This document shows, piece after piece, positions 34,601-48,200 of a stretch of 64,000 nucleotides of DNA. Location: contig JAKSXM010000007.1 of NCBI GenBank assembly GCA_022575985.1, positions 2,234,501-2,298,500 of the forward strand, written 5' to 3'. The stretch is from Anagrus nilaparvatae (taxonomy: Eukaryota; Arthropoda; Insecta; Hymenoptera; Mymaridae). The notes below the pieces were generated by a model. It was given only the letters and a program-made list of their open reading frames with translations. It was not told the origin of the DNA and searched no databases. Position numbers and translations under genes: made by a program. Position 1 is the stretch's first letter; the number at the start of each line of letters is the position of its first letter.

Positions 34601-37600
34601 TTTATTGTAGGACGTAATACTTAGTTTTTTTCTATGAAAGTACTAATATTTGAAAATTTTGCAATCGGTGGTATTTAACAACCATTATGGAATTAAGATC
34701 TAATTTTTTTTTCAAAAATTTTTTTATCAAAAAATCTCAAACTACTTTTTTTTTTTTTTAATTTGGATGTAATACCTCATTTATTTCCACGAAAGTACCT
34801 ATATTTGAAAGTACGATTTTTACTCGATATCTCGAATCTGATAACTAATTTTTTGAAAATTTTTTTCTCAAAATTTTTTTCACAAAAAAATACAAAAAAC
34901 ACTAATTTTTTTTTTCTTTTTGGACGTAGTACCTAATTTATTTCTTTGAGATTACTAGTTTTAGAACTATGGTTTATAGCATTTTTTTGGACCTGATACC
35001 TAATTTTTTCAAAATTTTTTTCTCAAAATTTTTGTTGCCAAAAAATACAAAAAATGCCAAAATTTTTTTTATTTTAGGACGTAATACTTAGTTTTTTTCT
35101 ATGAAAGTACTAATATTTGAAAATTTTGCAATCGGTGGTATTTAACAACCATTATGGAATTAAGATCTAATTTTTTTTTCAAAAATTTTTTTATCAAAAA
35201 ATCTCAAACTACTTTTTTTTTTTTTTAATTTGGATGTAATACCTCATTTATTTCCACGAAAGTACCTATATTTGAAAGTACGATTTTTACTCGATATCTC
35301 GAATCTGATAACTAATTTTTTGAAAATTTTTTTCTCAAAATTTTTTTCACAAAAAAATACAAAAAACACTAATTTTTTTTTTCTTTTTGGACGTAGTACC
35401 TAATTTATTTCTTTGAGATTACTAGTTTTAGAACTATGGTTTATAGCATTTTTTTGGACCTGATACCTAATTTTTTCAAAATTTTTTTCTCAAAATTTTT
35501 GTTGCCAAAAAATACAAAAAAAGCCAAAATTTTTTTTATTTTAGGACGTAATACTTAGTTTTTTTCTATGAAAGTACTAATATTTGAAAATTTTGCAATC
35601 GGTGGTATTTAACAACCATTATGGAATTAAGATCTAATTTTTTTTTCAAAAATTTTTTTATCAAAAAATCTCAAACTACTTTTTTTTTTTTTTAATTTGG
35701 ATGTAATACCTCATTTATTTCCACGAAAGTACCTATATTTGAAAGTACGATTTTTACTCGATATCTCGAATCTGATAACTAATTTTTTGAAAATTTTTTT
35801 CTCAAAATTTTTTTCACAAAAAAATACAAAAAACACTAATTTTTTTTTTCTTTTTGGACGTAGTACCTAATTTATTTCTTTGAGATTACTAGTTTTAGAA
35901 CTATGGTTTATAGCATTTTTTGGACCTGATACCTAATTTTTTCAAAATTTTTTTCTCAAAATTTTTGTTGCCAAAAAATACAAAAAATGCCAAAATTTTT
36001 TTTATTTTAGGACGTAATACTTAGTTTTTTTCTATGAAAGTACTAATATTTGAAAATTTTGCAATCGGTGGTATTTAACAACCATTATGGAATTAAGATC
36101 TAATTTTTTTTTCAAAAATTTTTTTATCAAAAAATCTCAAACTACTTTTTTTTTTTTTTAATTTGGATGTAATACCTCATTTATTTCCACGAAAGTACCT
36201 ATATTTGAAAGTACGATTTTTACTCGATATCTCGAATCTGATAACTAATTTTTTGAAAATTTTTTTCTCAAAATTTTTTTCACAAAAAAATACAAAAAAC
36301 ACTAATTTTTTTTTTCTTTTTGGACGTAGTACCTAATTTATTTCTTTGAGATTACTAGTTTTAGAACTATGGTTTATAGCATTTTTTTGGACCTGATACC
36401 TAATTTTTTCAAAATTTTTTTCTCAAAATTTTTGTTGCCAAAAAATACAAAAAATGCCAAAATTTTTTTTATTGTAGGACGTAATACTTAGTTTTTTTCT
36501 ATGAAAGTACTAATATTTGAAAATTTTGCAATCGGTGGTATTTAACAACCATTATGGAATTAAGATCTAATTTTTTTTTCAAAAATTTTTTTATCAAAAA
36601 ATCTCAAACTACTTTTTTTTTTTTTTAATTTGGATGTAATACCTCATTTATTTCCACGAAAGTACCTATATTTGAAAGTACGATTTTTACTCGATATCTC
36701 GAATCTGATAACTAATTTTTTGAAAATTTTTTTCTCAAAATTTTTTTCACAAAAAAATACAAAAAACACTAATTTTTTTTTTCTTTTTGGACGTAGTACC
36801 TAATTTATTTCTTTGAGATTACTAGTTTTAGAACTATGGTTTATAGCATTTTTTTGGACCTGATACCTAATTTTTTCAAAATTTTTTTCTCAAAATTTTT
36901 GTTGCCAAAAAATACAAAAAATGCCAAAATTTTTTTTATTTTAGGACGTAATACTTAGTTTTTTTCTATGAAAGTACTAATATTTGAAAATTTTGCAATC
37001 GGTGGTATTTAACAACCATTATGGAATTAAGATCTAATTTTTTTTTCAAAAATTTTTTTATCAAAAAATCTCAAACTACTTTTTTTTTTTTTTAATTTGG
37101 ATGTAATACCTTATTTATTTCCACGAAAGTACCTATATTTGAAAGTACGATTTTTACTCGATATCTCGAATCTGATAACTAATTTTTTGAAAATTTTTTT
37201 CTCAAAATTTTTTTCACAAAAAAATACAAAAAACACTAATTTTTTTTTTCTTTTTGGACGTAGTACCTAATTTATTTCTTTGAGATTACTAGTTTTAGAA
37301 CTATGGTTTATAGCATTTTTTTGGACCTGATACCTAATTTTTTCAAAATTTTTTTCTCAAAATTTTTGTTGCCAAAAAATACAAAAAATGCCAAAATTTT
37401 TTTTATTTTAGGACGTAATACTTAGTTTTTTTCTATGAAAGTACTAATATTTGAAAATTTTGCAATCGGTGGTATTTAACAACCATTATGGAATTAAGAT
37501 CTAATTTTTTTTTCAAAAATTTTTTTATCAAAAAATCTCAAACTACTTTTTTTTTTTTTTAACTTGGATGTAATACCTCATTTATTTCCACGAAAGTACC

Positions 37601-40460
37601 TATATTTGAAAGTACGATTTTTACTCGATATCTCGAATCTGATAACTAATTTTTTGAAAATTTTTTTCTCAAAATTTTTTTCACAAAAAAATACAAAAAA
37701 CACTAATTTTTTTTTTCTTTTTGGACGTAGTACCTAATTTATTTCTTTGAGATTACTAGTTTTAGAACTATGGTTTATAGCATTTTTTTGGACCTGATAC
37801 CTAATTTTTTCAAAATTTTTTTCTCAAAATTTTTGTTGCCAAAAAATACAAAAAAAGCCAAAATTTTTTTTATTTTAGGACGTAATACTTAGTTTTTTTC
37901 TATGAAAGTACTAATATTTGAAAATTTTGCAATCGGTGGTATTTAACAACCATTATGGAATTAAGATCTAATTTTTTTTTCAATAATTTTTTTATCAAAA
38001 AATCTCAAACTACTTTTTTTTTTTTTTAATTTGGATGTAATACCTCATTTATTTCCACGAAAGTACCTATATTTGAAAGTACGATTTTTACTCGATATCT
38101 CGAATCTGATAACTAATTTTTTGAAAATTTTTTTCTCAAAATTTTTTTCACAAAAAAATACAAAAAACACTAATTTTTTTTTTCTTTTTGGACGTAGTAC
38201 CTAATTTATTTCTTTGAGATTACTAGTTTTAGAACTATGGTTTATAGCATTTTTTGGACATGATACCTAATTTTTTCAAAATTTTTTTCTCAAAATTTTT
38301 GTTGCCAAAAAATACAAAAAATGCCAAAATTTTTTTTATTTTAGGACGTAATACTTAGTTTTTTTCTATGAAAGTACTAATATTTGAAAATTTTGCAATC
38401 GGTGGTATTTAACAACCATTATGGAATTAAGATCTAATTTTTTTTTCAAAAATTTTTTTATCAAAAAATCTCAAACTACTTTTTTTTTTTTTTAATTTGG
38501 ATGTAATACCTCATTTATTTCCACGAAAGTACCTATATTTGAAAGTACGATTTTTACTCGATATCTCGAATCTGATAACTAATTTTTTGAAAATTTTTTT
38601 CTCAAAATTTTTTTCACAAAAAAATACAAAAAACACTAATTTTTTTTTTCTTTTTGGACGTAGTACCTAATTTATTTCTTTGAGATTACTAGTTTTAGAA
38701 CTATGGTTTATAGCATTTTTTTGGACCTGATACCTAATTTTTTCAAAATTTTTTTCTCAAAATTTTTGTTGCCAAAAAATACAAAAAATGCCAAAATTTT
38801 TTTTATTTTAGGACGTAATACTTAGTTTTTTTCTATGAAAGTACTAATATTTGAAAATTTTGCAATCGGTGGTATTTAACAACCATTATGGAATTAAGAT
38901 CTAATTTTTTTTTCAAAAATTTTTTTATCAAAAAATCTCAAACTACTTTTTTTTTTTTTTAATTTGGATGTAATACCTCATTTATTTCCACGAAAGTACC
39001 TATATTTGAAAGTACGATTTTTACTCGATATCTCGAATCTGATAACTAATTTTTTGAAAATTTTTTTCTCAAAATTTTTTTCACAAAAAAATACAAAAAA
39101 CACTAATTTTTTTTTTCTTTTTGGACGTAGTACCTAATTTATTTCTTTGAGATTACTAGTTTTAGAACTATGGTTTATAGCATTTTTTTGGACCTGATAC
39201 CTAATTTTTTCAAAATTTTTTTCTCAAAATTTTTGTTGCCAAAAAATACAAAAAATGCCAAAATTTTTTTTATTTTAGGACGTAATACTTAGTTTTTTTC
39301 TATGAAAGTACTAATATTTGAAAATTTTGCAATCGGTGGTATTTAACAACCATTATGGAATTAAGATCTAATTTTTTTTTCAAAAATTTTTTTATCAAAA
39401 AATCTCAAACTACTTTTTTTTTTTTTTAATTTGGATGTAATACCTTATTTATTTCCACGAAAGTACCTATATTTGAAAGTACGATTTTTACTCGATATCT
39501 CGAATCTGATAACTAATTTTTTGAAAATTTTTTTCTCAAAATTTTTTTCACAAAAAAATACAAAAAACACTAATTTTTTTTTTCTTTTTGGACGTAGTAC
39601 CTAATTTATTTCTTTGAGATTACTAGTTTTAGAACTATGGTTTATAGCATTTTTTTGGACCTGATACCTAATTTTTTCAAAATTTTTTTCTCAAAATTTT
39701 TGTTGCCAAAAAATACAAAAAATGCCAAAATTTTTTTTATTTTAGGACGTAATACTTAGTTTTTTTCTATGAAAGTACTAATATTTGAAAATTTTGCAAT
39801 CGGTGGTATTTAACAACCATTATGGAATTAAGATCTAATTTTTTTTTCAAAAATTTTTTTATCAAAAAATCTCAAACTACTTTTTTTTTTTTTTAACTTG
39901 GATGTAATACCTCATTTATTTCCACGAAAGTACCTATATTTGAAAGTACGATTTTTACTCGATATCTCGAATCTGATAACTAATTTTTTGAAAATTTTTT
40001 TCTCAAAATTTTTTTCACAAAAAAATACAAAAAACACTAATTTTTTTTTTCTTTTTGGACGTAGTACCTAATTTATTTCTTTGAGATTACTAGTTTTAGA
40101 ACTATGGTTTATAGCATTTTTTTGGACCTTATACCTAATTTTTTCAAAATTTTTTTCTCAAAATTTTTGTTGCCAAAAAATACAAAAAAAGCCAAAATTT
40201 TTTTTATTTTAGGACGTAATACTTAGTTTTTTTCTATGAAAGTACTAATATTTGAAAATTTTGCAATCGGTGGTATTTAACAACCATTATGGAATTAAGA
40301 TCTAATTTTTTTTTCAAAAATTTTTTTATCAAAAAATCTCAAACTACTTTTTTTTTTTTTTAATTTGGATGTAATACCTCATTTATTTCCACGAAAGTAC
40401 CTATATTTGAAAGTACGATTTTTACTCGATATCTCGAATCTGATAACTAATTTTTTGAAA
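28605..40460 (+). repeat. satellite array, 467-bp unit = three ~156-bp monomers, about 26 units
   Basis: The word ggatgtaatacct recurs at 26 anchors from 28698 to 40367, each 466 or 467 bp apart. Each unit has three related monomers: A starts ggatgtaatacc (28698), B ggacgtagtacc (28855), C ggacgtaatact (29010), with lengths of about 157, 155 and 155 bp. All share the plan gga-tgta-atac..., a T-rich middle and tcaaaaa/aaaatac ends, so the unit is a trimeric higher-order repeat. Units differ from each other only by a few substitutions and by one base in a T run. The array begins inside a C monomer right after the (TG)n run. No gene lies inside it. Role unknown; centromeric or heterochromatic DNA, or a tandem core of a mobile element, are possible. 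Confidence 0.95.
29165..38498 (+). repeat. tandem duplication of a ten-unit block (2 x 4,667 bp) inside the array
   Basis: Anchors 29165, 33832 and 38499 delimit two blocks of 4,667 bp. Diagnostic variants recur at the same offsets in both: 466-bp units at positions 1, 5 and 10, attgtagg in units 2 and 6, accttattt in unit 8, aacttgg in unit 9, and caataattt just before and ggacatgat within the tenth unit. A partial third copy (38499-40366) repeats the accttattt and aacttgg pair at 39433 and 39900. Confidence 0.85.
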
Positions 40461-41510
40461 TTTTTTTTCCCATAATTTTTTTCACCAAAAAATACAAAAA
40501 AAACTTAATTTTTTTTTATTTTTGGATGTAGTACCTAATTGATTTCTATGAGAGTGCTAATTTTAGAAATATCGTTTATAGTAATTTTTTGGACCTGAAA
40601 CTTAATTTTTTCAAAATTTTTTTCTCAAAATTAAAAAAACAAAAAAATTAAAAAATCTGTAATATTTTTTTTTTTTTTTAGTGTAATACTTCCTTTAATT
40701 CCATGAAAGTACTAATATTTGAAAATGTTGCAATCGGTGGTATTTAACCACCATTATGGAATTAAGATTCAATTTTTTTTCAAAAATTTTTTCATCAAAA
40801 AATCTCAAACTACTTTTTTTTTTTTTTTAATTTGGATGTAATACCTCATTTATTTCCATGAAAGTACTTATATTTGAAAGTACGATTTTTACTCGATATC
40901 TCAAATCTGATAATTAATTTTTTGAAAATTTTTTTCCCAAAATTTTTTTCACAAAAAAATACAAAGAATACCAAATTTTTTTTTGTTCGGACGTAGTACC
41001 TAATTAATTTCTATGAGAGTACTAGTTTTAGAAAGCTTATTTATAGTAATTTTTTGGATCTGATACCGAATTTTTTCAAAATTTTTTTCTCAATATTAAT
41101 AAAACAAAAAAATTAAAAAATCTGTAATATTGTTTTTTTTTTTAAGTGTAATACCTAGTTTATTGAAATTTTTTTCTAAAAATTTGTTAAATAAAAAACA
41201 TTAAATCACAGAAACATTTTTTTTCTTTTAAAATACGGTATTTAACTTTTTTTTATGAAATACTGATATCTCAAATTATCATTTTTATTAGATAAAATAG
41301 ACCATTATAAATATTTTGCTATGGTTAATGAGGAACCATAGTGCCAATCACTTGGCAGCGTTTTTTTTTTTGTGACGTAGTACTTAATTTTTTTCTATGA
41401 AAGTACTGATATCTAGAATCATCGTTTTTACTAGTTAATAGACTATTAAGAATATTTTGTTATTGTTACTGAGGAACCATAGTGCCAATTACTTGGCAGC
41501 GTTTTTTTAA
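40461..41510 (+). repeat. right boundary module of the satellite array, shared with 3.9-4.8 kb
   Basis: After the last homogeneous unit the sequence switches to diverged monomers almost identical to about 3935-4837, including aatatcgtttatagtaattt and ccatgaaagtactaatattt. It ends with two copies of gaggaaccatagtgcc followed by the hairpin GCCAA-TCAC-TTGGC (about 41330-41360 and 41471-41500; the second has one base changed in the loop). Sharing of this module between two distant loci suggests a defined end. Confidence 0.8.
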
Positions 41511-42982
41511 TTCTGCCTGGAAATGGAGACTTAAGTAAATTTAATAAAATAAAAATTTCTAGAAGTCAAATCAAAATTCTGCCAGAATCTGCTCAAATCC
41601 AAAGTCTTTTTTAATAGGATATGTTAATTTTTAAAATAAAACGAATTTAAATTTAAATAACCAGCAGTTTATTGTCCTTTCTTTTTTATATATACATAAT
41701 TCTGACAATCCAGTTGACTTACATTTTCATATTAAACATTTTTTGCATTATATGTATAAACTGATGTTAATATTATTAATGCAGAATAACAAAAAACAAT
41801 GTGCTAAAGGAAAAGAAATACAATTTATTCGATGTCTAGATATATAACATTTAAAATGAAACAGTCAACCATAAAATTGTTAAAATTCATAACATTTAAC
41901 TTTTAGATATTAGTTCGTCAATTTTATTAGACTAGAATTATTTAAAAAAATTGATAATTTTTTAAAAAATTAGTGTCCCCAAAAAATTCTTTTGAATTTC
42001 ACCCCAAAACGTATTGAGGCAAATTCTAATTTTTCGGAACCTTGAATTTCAAAAAATATGCAAATCTTTTCAATTAATTCTGTTCTAATATTTATGTATA
42101 CAATTCAAAAATGTTTTTCAATATATAATATCATAACAAATTTTCTTTGAATATATATAATAATCGAGGAACAAGCAAACCACAGTACATGTTTTTTTAT
42201 TAAAATTTAAATATATATATATTAGTTATTAATTATAAGTTATTATACACATAATATCGAATCATTTTTTTAACGTATTTGTGTTAAGATTATACTATAA
42301 CATTATTAATATTTTTCTGATAAAATGCTCGCTTTAACATAATATTTTTTATAAAAATTAATAGTTTGTGACAAGTTTACGTAATATTCTGACTCTCAGA
42401 ATTCAAATTTGAGTCTAAATATTTAAGCACGTGTTACATACGATATTTTTTTGCAATTTCGAGCATGTAACTACGAGTTTTACGCAAAAATGTTGCCAAA
42501 AATAATACTCTTACTCTTTATTATCCTATATTATTTGCAGGAATTTCGTTGTTCTATAGCTACATGCTTTTAATTAGAAATGAAAATAATCAATTTGGAT
42601 GTTCTATATTTTTTAGTACATGAGTATTTAACTTTTTTTGTAAAAGATCACAATTTATAGTTTATTTTTAGTATATAAAGAAGCTTTTATATTTATAGCG
42701 AATGAGTATTTTTACTCAATATGTTGCATCTGCACAAAATTTAGGCTACTTTTTTAAAACCCTAAGAAAAAATCAGAATTATTGAGATTAAAATTTTTTT
42801 TATTTAATTGGTCATTGATTTTAAATTTGAGCTCAGAATTACCTAGTTTAGTTATTTTTAGAAGTTTGTACCATTTCGAATTCAAATAACTAATGTTTGC
42901 CTCTTTTTTAATAAAAGAACTGGAAAACTCGACAGAACAAATACAAGTTTTTTAATTTCCTTTTCGTAATGTATTACTTAAG
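41511..42982. other. non-coding AT-rich stretch
   Basis: No gene or RNA recognised. Low-complexity AT DNA. Confidence 0.4.
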
Positions 42983-43117
42983 CACTTCCTACACCAGATT
43001 AAAAGTCGAGATAAAATTTAGCCTAGCAATTGGGAGTTATTCACGATTAATCATCAAAAATCTCAAACTACAAACTACTATATGACTTTAATAATATTAA
43101 TCTGGTGTAGAAAGGAT
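42983..43117. mobile_element. short MITE-like element (about 135 bp)
   Basis: The ends cttcctacaccagattaa and ttaatctggtgtagaaagg are inverted with one mismatch over 18 bp. The interior is non-coding. The word ggtgtagaaagg also occurs near 5610. Confidence 0.5.
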
Positions 43118-44237
43118 TTTAGAACCCCAGGGATCTTAAAAAATTTAATAAATTTTAATCAGTTGAAACCGAAAATACGAAACTATACCAAGTTTTAAAA
43201 AAATCGCTTACAGTTTGTACAGATTGCCTTTAAGAGTTATCATTAATTAATCAAATAACATACTTTGTAAATATTATCTTAAGATCTAGTTATATTTTAA
43301 TTTATAACAACACATATACGTTTTTTAGCAACAAACATTTATTAATTTAAGAAAAATTTAATTATCGTAATATACTATTTTTGCGAGAAATTTTTATGCA
43401 ATTAAATTTTTTTATTAAATTTCCGTCCTTTTAATGCAAAATATGCTGCAAAGAAAAAGACCCTGGTCAGTTTTTAGTTTAGGAAACTTTAAATATTTAA
43501 AAAATTAACCTTTTTGCATTGCAATGTAATTCTTTAATCTTGCTTTTTTAATTTTTTAATTAATATTTGGCTGTTATAAATGAATTTTATGTAATTTTAA
43601 TTAAAAAAATGTTGTTATTTACAAAAATTTGTGTTAATTGACTTGTTTTATTAAAAAATTAAGATATAAATAATAACATATTTTGTTTTTGAAAAATTCA
43701 AAAATTTTTATTTTGTACGTTTGACTTTATTTTTGCAAAAATTATATTTCAACTGATATGCTTTAGTTAAAATTTATCAATAAAGACAAAATTTATTTTA
43801 AAAATAAAACAGTATTTTTTATTGTAAAAAATTTTTTTTTAAATACAAAATCGAACATTTTTTTTTAAATTTATGGCAAATTATAATTTTTTTTGGGACG
43901 GTTATAAAAGAAAAGAAAACGTAAAATTTAATTATAGTCTCTTTTTTTTGTATTTTTACACAAATATCGAGTTAAAAATTAATTAAAATATTCTACTTTT
44001 TAATTATTCATAGATTAATATTATTTTTCGCTTTTCTCTTTACAATAACAATATAAGCGCCAAATTATTTTATTTAATTTAGGCACTTATTATTTTTACT
44101 ATCGGATCCGAAAAATTTTCTTTTTAAGGCTTTAGGGGAAAAGTTTTGTTTAACGCGATATGTTTTAACTAACGAAACTATGGTTTGCATAAAAAGTGTA
44201 TTTTTAGTTGTTAGTAGCAGCTTTTATTATTTTGTTT
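43118..44237. other. non-coding AT-rich stretch
   Basis: No gene or structured repeat seen; long A and T runs. Confidence 0.4.
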
Positions 44238-44496
44238 AGGGAAACTTGGACGTAAAAGGATGGAGTTTTTTTTTGGTACAGAAACCCGGAGTATAAATTT
44301 TTAACCGGAAAATAATTTATCTTTACATTGAACTATTTTTATATTAAATGAAAAGGGTACTGTTACATGATATCAAGTAGGTCAAATCAGATAAAAAGGG
44401 AAGCCTATAAAAAAACATCTAAGACTTTGAAAATAACTTTAAGTACAGTAAAAACAAATATTTTATTTTCAAACCCCATTACGTCCAAGTTTCCCT
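44238..44496. mobile_element. MITE-like element with 18-bp inverted ends (259 bp)
   Basis: The left end AGGGAAACTTGGACGTAA and the right end ttacgtccaagtttccct are exact inverses. The interior is AT-rich and non-coding. Flanks (ttgttt / tgcatt) show no certain target duplication. Confidence 0.65.
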
Positions 44497-45244
44497 TGCA
44501 TTATTTTTAACTTTACTAAATTTTCCGGATCCTTGGCACCATTCAGTACATGAGTATTATTTAATTATTTCATGCATTACCAAATTCATACATTTTTTAT
44601 ATTTTATTTCGCATCGTCAAACCACAAAAAAATTGTCATTTTTTGTAATTCTATCTAGAGTATTTGATAATTACTTTAATGCCACAATAAATTTATTTAA
44701 AAATATTTCTTTTCATTCTTTATTTTTAATTAATCTATAGTACTTATTTATAAAATTTTATACATTTAAAATTTTTTTATACTGAAATTTGACATTTTTT
44801 TTTATTATTTTTTTGTGATTTTATAACATTTTTCTGATTAAATATAATTTTTTATTTCTAACAATAAAGGCCAAGATATTTTATCAGTTTCACGCAATTT
44901 TTATATTTAGATTTTTAAATTTTAAACATTTTATTAGCACGCACATTTTTTTTCATAAATTAATAAAATTTTCAGTATTTTTAAAGAAAAATTGAGATTC
45001 TTCATGTCAAAAAAAATAAGAAATAAACTCTTTTTATGTACTAAACTTTGTCTGCAAGAAGAATAAAAAGATAAAAGTAAATATAATAAAACTTTTTCTT
45101 ATAAATATATTTATCATAAAAATACGAAATAAATGCTTCTAGCATATTTAACTAACTTTAAAGAAAAAAAAAGCCCGTTTTTTTGTTTATACATTTACAA
45201 ATACAATTTAATGCTTGAAAAAAAAAATAAAAGAAAAATGGAAT
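44497..45244. other. 3' flank of the uridine phosphorylase gene
   Basis: AT-rich; probably contains the 3' untranslated region (minus strand) just left of the stop at 45245. AATAAA words occur on the minus strand, one overlapping the stop codon itself. The true polyadenylation site cannot be chosen from sequence. Confidence 0.4.
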
Positions 45245-48200
45245 TTATTCATAATTTTCTGATTCTTGTTGAACTAATTTAAAACGCCGTGGGCTTTTTA
45301 CACACACTGAACCATGATTTTCTATTGAATGTAATCGTCCTTTGCGTTGTAAATAACGTTTGATACATCGACTAACTAATTGTTGAGGCCTCATTTGCCA
45401 TTCGTTTAATACCTCTTTTGGAGCACATACCTGTTTGAAAATATTTTTGGTTAGAATTATTTTTAGTAATTAACCCATTGAGGCCGAAACAAAAACTATG
45501 CTTGGTGTTAGGTTAAAATCTATTTTAATTAGGCATCGGACCAGAACAAGTAAAAATAAGAAAGTAAAAAATCACCCTGTCAAAAAAACTTGCCATATTT
45601 AGCCTAAAATGCCAAATTTTGGACAAGATATTTTTTTGACAGGGTAATTTATTTTATATAGCAAAATAAATAAAATCGCTAAAAAAATTGTATTTTTCAT
45701 TACCTGATCTCCTTTAAAACGATCAAGTAATGCAACGCAGACAATAGCTGCTTTAATACCAGCATGATGCGTAAGTGCTGCGAAAGCAGTGCTTTCCATT
45801 TCGATATTAACGACACCAGCTTCCTGAAGTCTAGTTAAATAATCATTTTTATCTGATTCACTAAAATCACAAAAGGCACCATCGAGTCTTCCTTGACCCT
45901 CATAAAAATCAGAGGTACACATTGTTTTTCCTGATATTGTATCATAAGGATCATCTGAATGAGCTAATGCTTTTAACTCACGTACTAATTTAGCATCTAA
46001 GAGTGAAGGCCTATTTACTTTATTTCCTAAAATTTTCTGTAGGTAATAGAAAAACAAATGTTTAGTAAGAATATTTTAACTATTATTCAATATAATTATA
46101 GAAACCTTTACCTGTTCATAATAAGGATTCAACATTTCATCAACAGCTTCTTCTGAAATGACAACTGTACCACCTTCAATACCCACTCCACCACATGTTC
46201 CAATCCTGAAGAAAATGGGATCTTTAACTTTTGCATGGTACATAAGTTTGATAACTTCATGAAGTAAAATTCCTATTGATGGGATTCCCATTCCATGCTA
46301 AAAATTTAAGTTATTTTATTAGAATTTTTTTAGCTTATAAATAAGTAAAACATTTTATTTTATGTGTCCGTTCACTATATAATTTAAAATAAATTAAAGA
46401 CAATAAAAATTTTTTTTTAATAAAAGAAAATTTATTTTTTCCGTCTAATAGTGACAAGTCAATTATAAACTGACGCGTTTCGAGATATGTAATCTCATTT
46501 TCAAAGATTTAAGAAAATTTTTTATTTTCGTGTCATCTCTTTGATACAACGAAGTATACTCTGTCACTATTAGACGGAAAAAATAAATTTTCTTTTATTA
46601 AAAAAAAAATTTTTATTGTCTTTAATTTATTATAAATAAGCTGGTTTAAAGATTAATCAAATATTTACACTTATAGAAAGTACTGGACCAACTTTAAACA
46701 TGGAATACCGATAAGAATATTGACTGATATCTTGAAGTGTCGTGCCAGTTGGAAGTTTATGACCTATTTCTGCCATTATAAAATTTGCAAATTGTTCCAT
46801 TCTTTTAGGTGTTCCACCCATACAAACAAACTAAATAAAAAATATTAATTGTAATTAATCTTTGTAATTCATGTTGGAATGTGTTGTATATGTGTGTATT
46901 ACATAATTGTTCAATCAGTAATTTAATCTCTTCAATTAATGCAATAATAATAGCACATGTGTGTAAATTTAAAACTATAAATTAACGCTATTGTTGTTTT
47001 ATAGATTTATAAAGCATTTAAATATTTATTTATTAAGTGTGTTTTTAACATATTTATATGGGTGTAAATTTGAATTATGTGATTTAAATTTTACAAAATA
47101 TTGTCTCATTTTGGGAAAATCAGAGTTTTTAAGATATAAGCAATTTCGTCTCATGGAAAACCATCAAATTTTAATTTTAACTGAATTTGGGAGAAAGCTA
47201 AATACTTAAGGATATTTCCCAATTAAATGTGTCAACTTCTATTTTTGAATCAATTTTGAGATCTTTGAAAACCAATTCTTTAAATATTTAAGCACATTTT
47301 TAGGATTTCAAAGGGACCAAAAATCTTGATACTTAAAATTTCTTTAAGATCTTTACCCATATAGAAAAACAATAAAAATAAATTTTCTTATTTTTATTAA
47401 GATAATATCAGTTATTAAAATTTTAATTCGTATACATAAACTACACGTGTTGAACTTGAGTTAAAGTGTGGGGTTCAATGAAAAAGGTCAATCATTATAA
47501 TATCATCGAACCAATAAATTATAATAATGTAAGATTATTCTATATAATTGTTTGTAAACTTGTTTATAATCACATGCATAGATAAATAGATCCTTCATTT
47601 GGTAATATTGATAATTTTATTTCGTAAATCTTATTTATTTATAGATGAAAAATTGGGAAATGAAGAAAAAATTTTTATCTAAATAATATGGAATTGTATT
47701 TAGTCAATTCAATTTTTTTTTACTTTAATGAAGTTTGTATTTCTCAAAAATTTATTTATCGTTAAAAAGGTTTTTTTTTTAATTATTTTTAGTATAGATT
47801 TTTGAATTAAGTTATAATCATATTTAAGCTCTAGTGACTCAAAAAGTCAATTAAGTAAAGTGGACATCATTTTATTTTTATAAGTTAACTTAATGACATT
47901 ATATTTATTAACCTAGATTTTAGCAAGCAAAATGCAGTTACTTACTCAAGCCATAAAATATTAAGGGTGCTTAAAAATGCAAAAAAATTTTGAGCTTAAT
48001 GTTTTGGAATCAATTGCAATTTTCTGTACAATAAATTTTAATTTTGAGACATTCCATATGAAATGTACATAAGCTTCCAGGTCGGGTCTTTGAATCGGGC
48101 TCTAGATTAGCACAATAGTCTATACTTATGAAATCGCCTCTCTCCTACAATCTCAGGTCTTAATATGCTTTCTAGCTGTTACTATGAATTTTTGAAATTT

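Noticed and set aside
28605..40460. CRISPR-like array
   Set aside because: Repeats are contiguous 467-bp units with no unique spacers, in a eukaryotic context.
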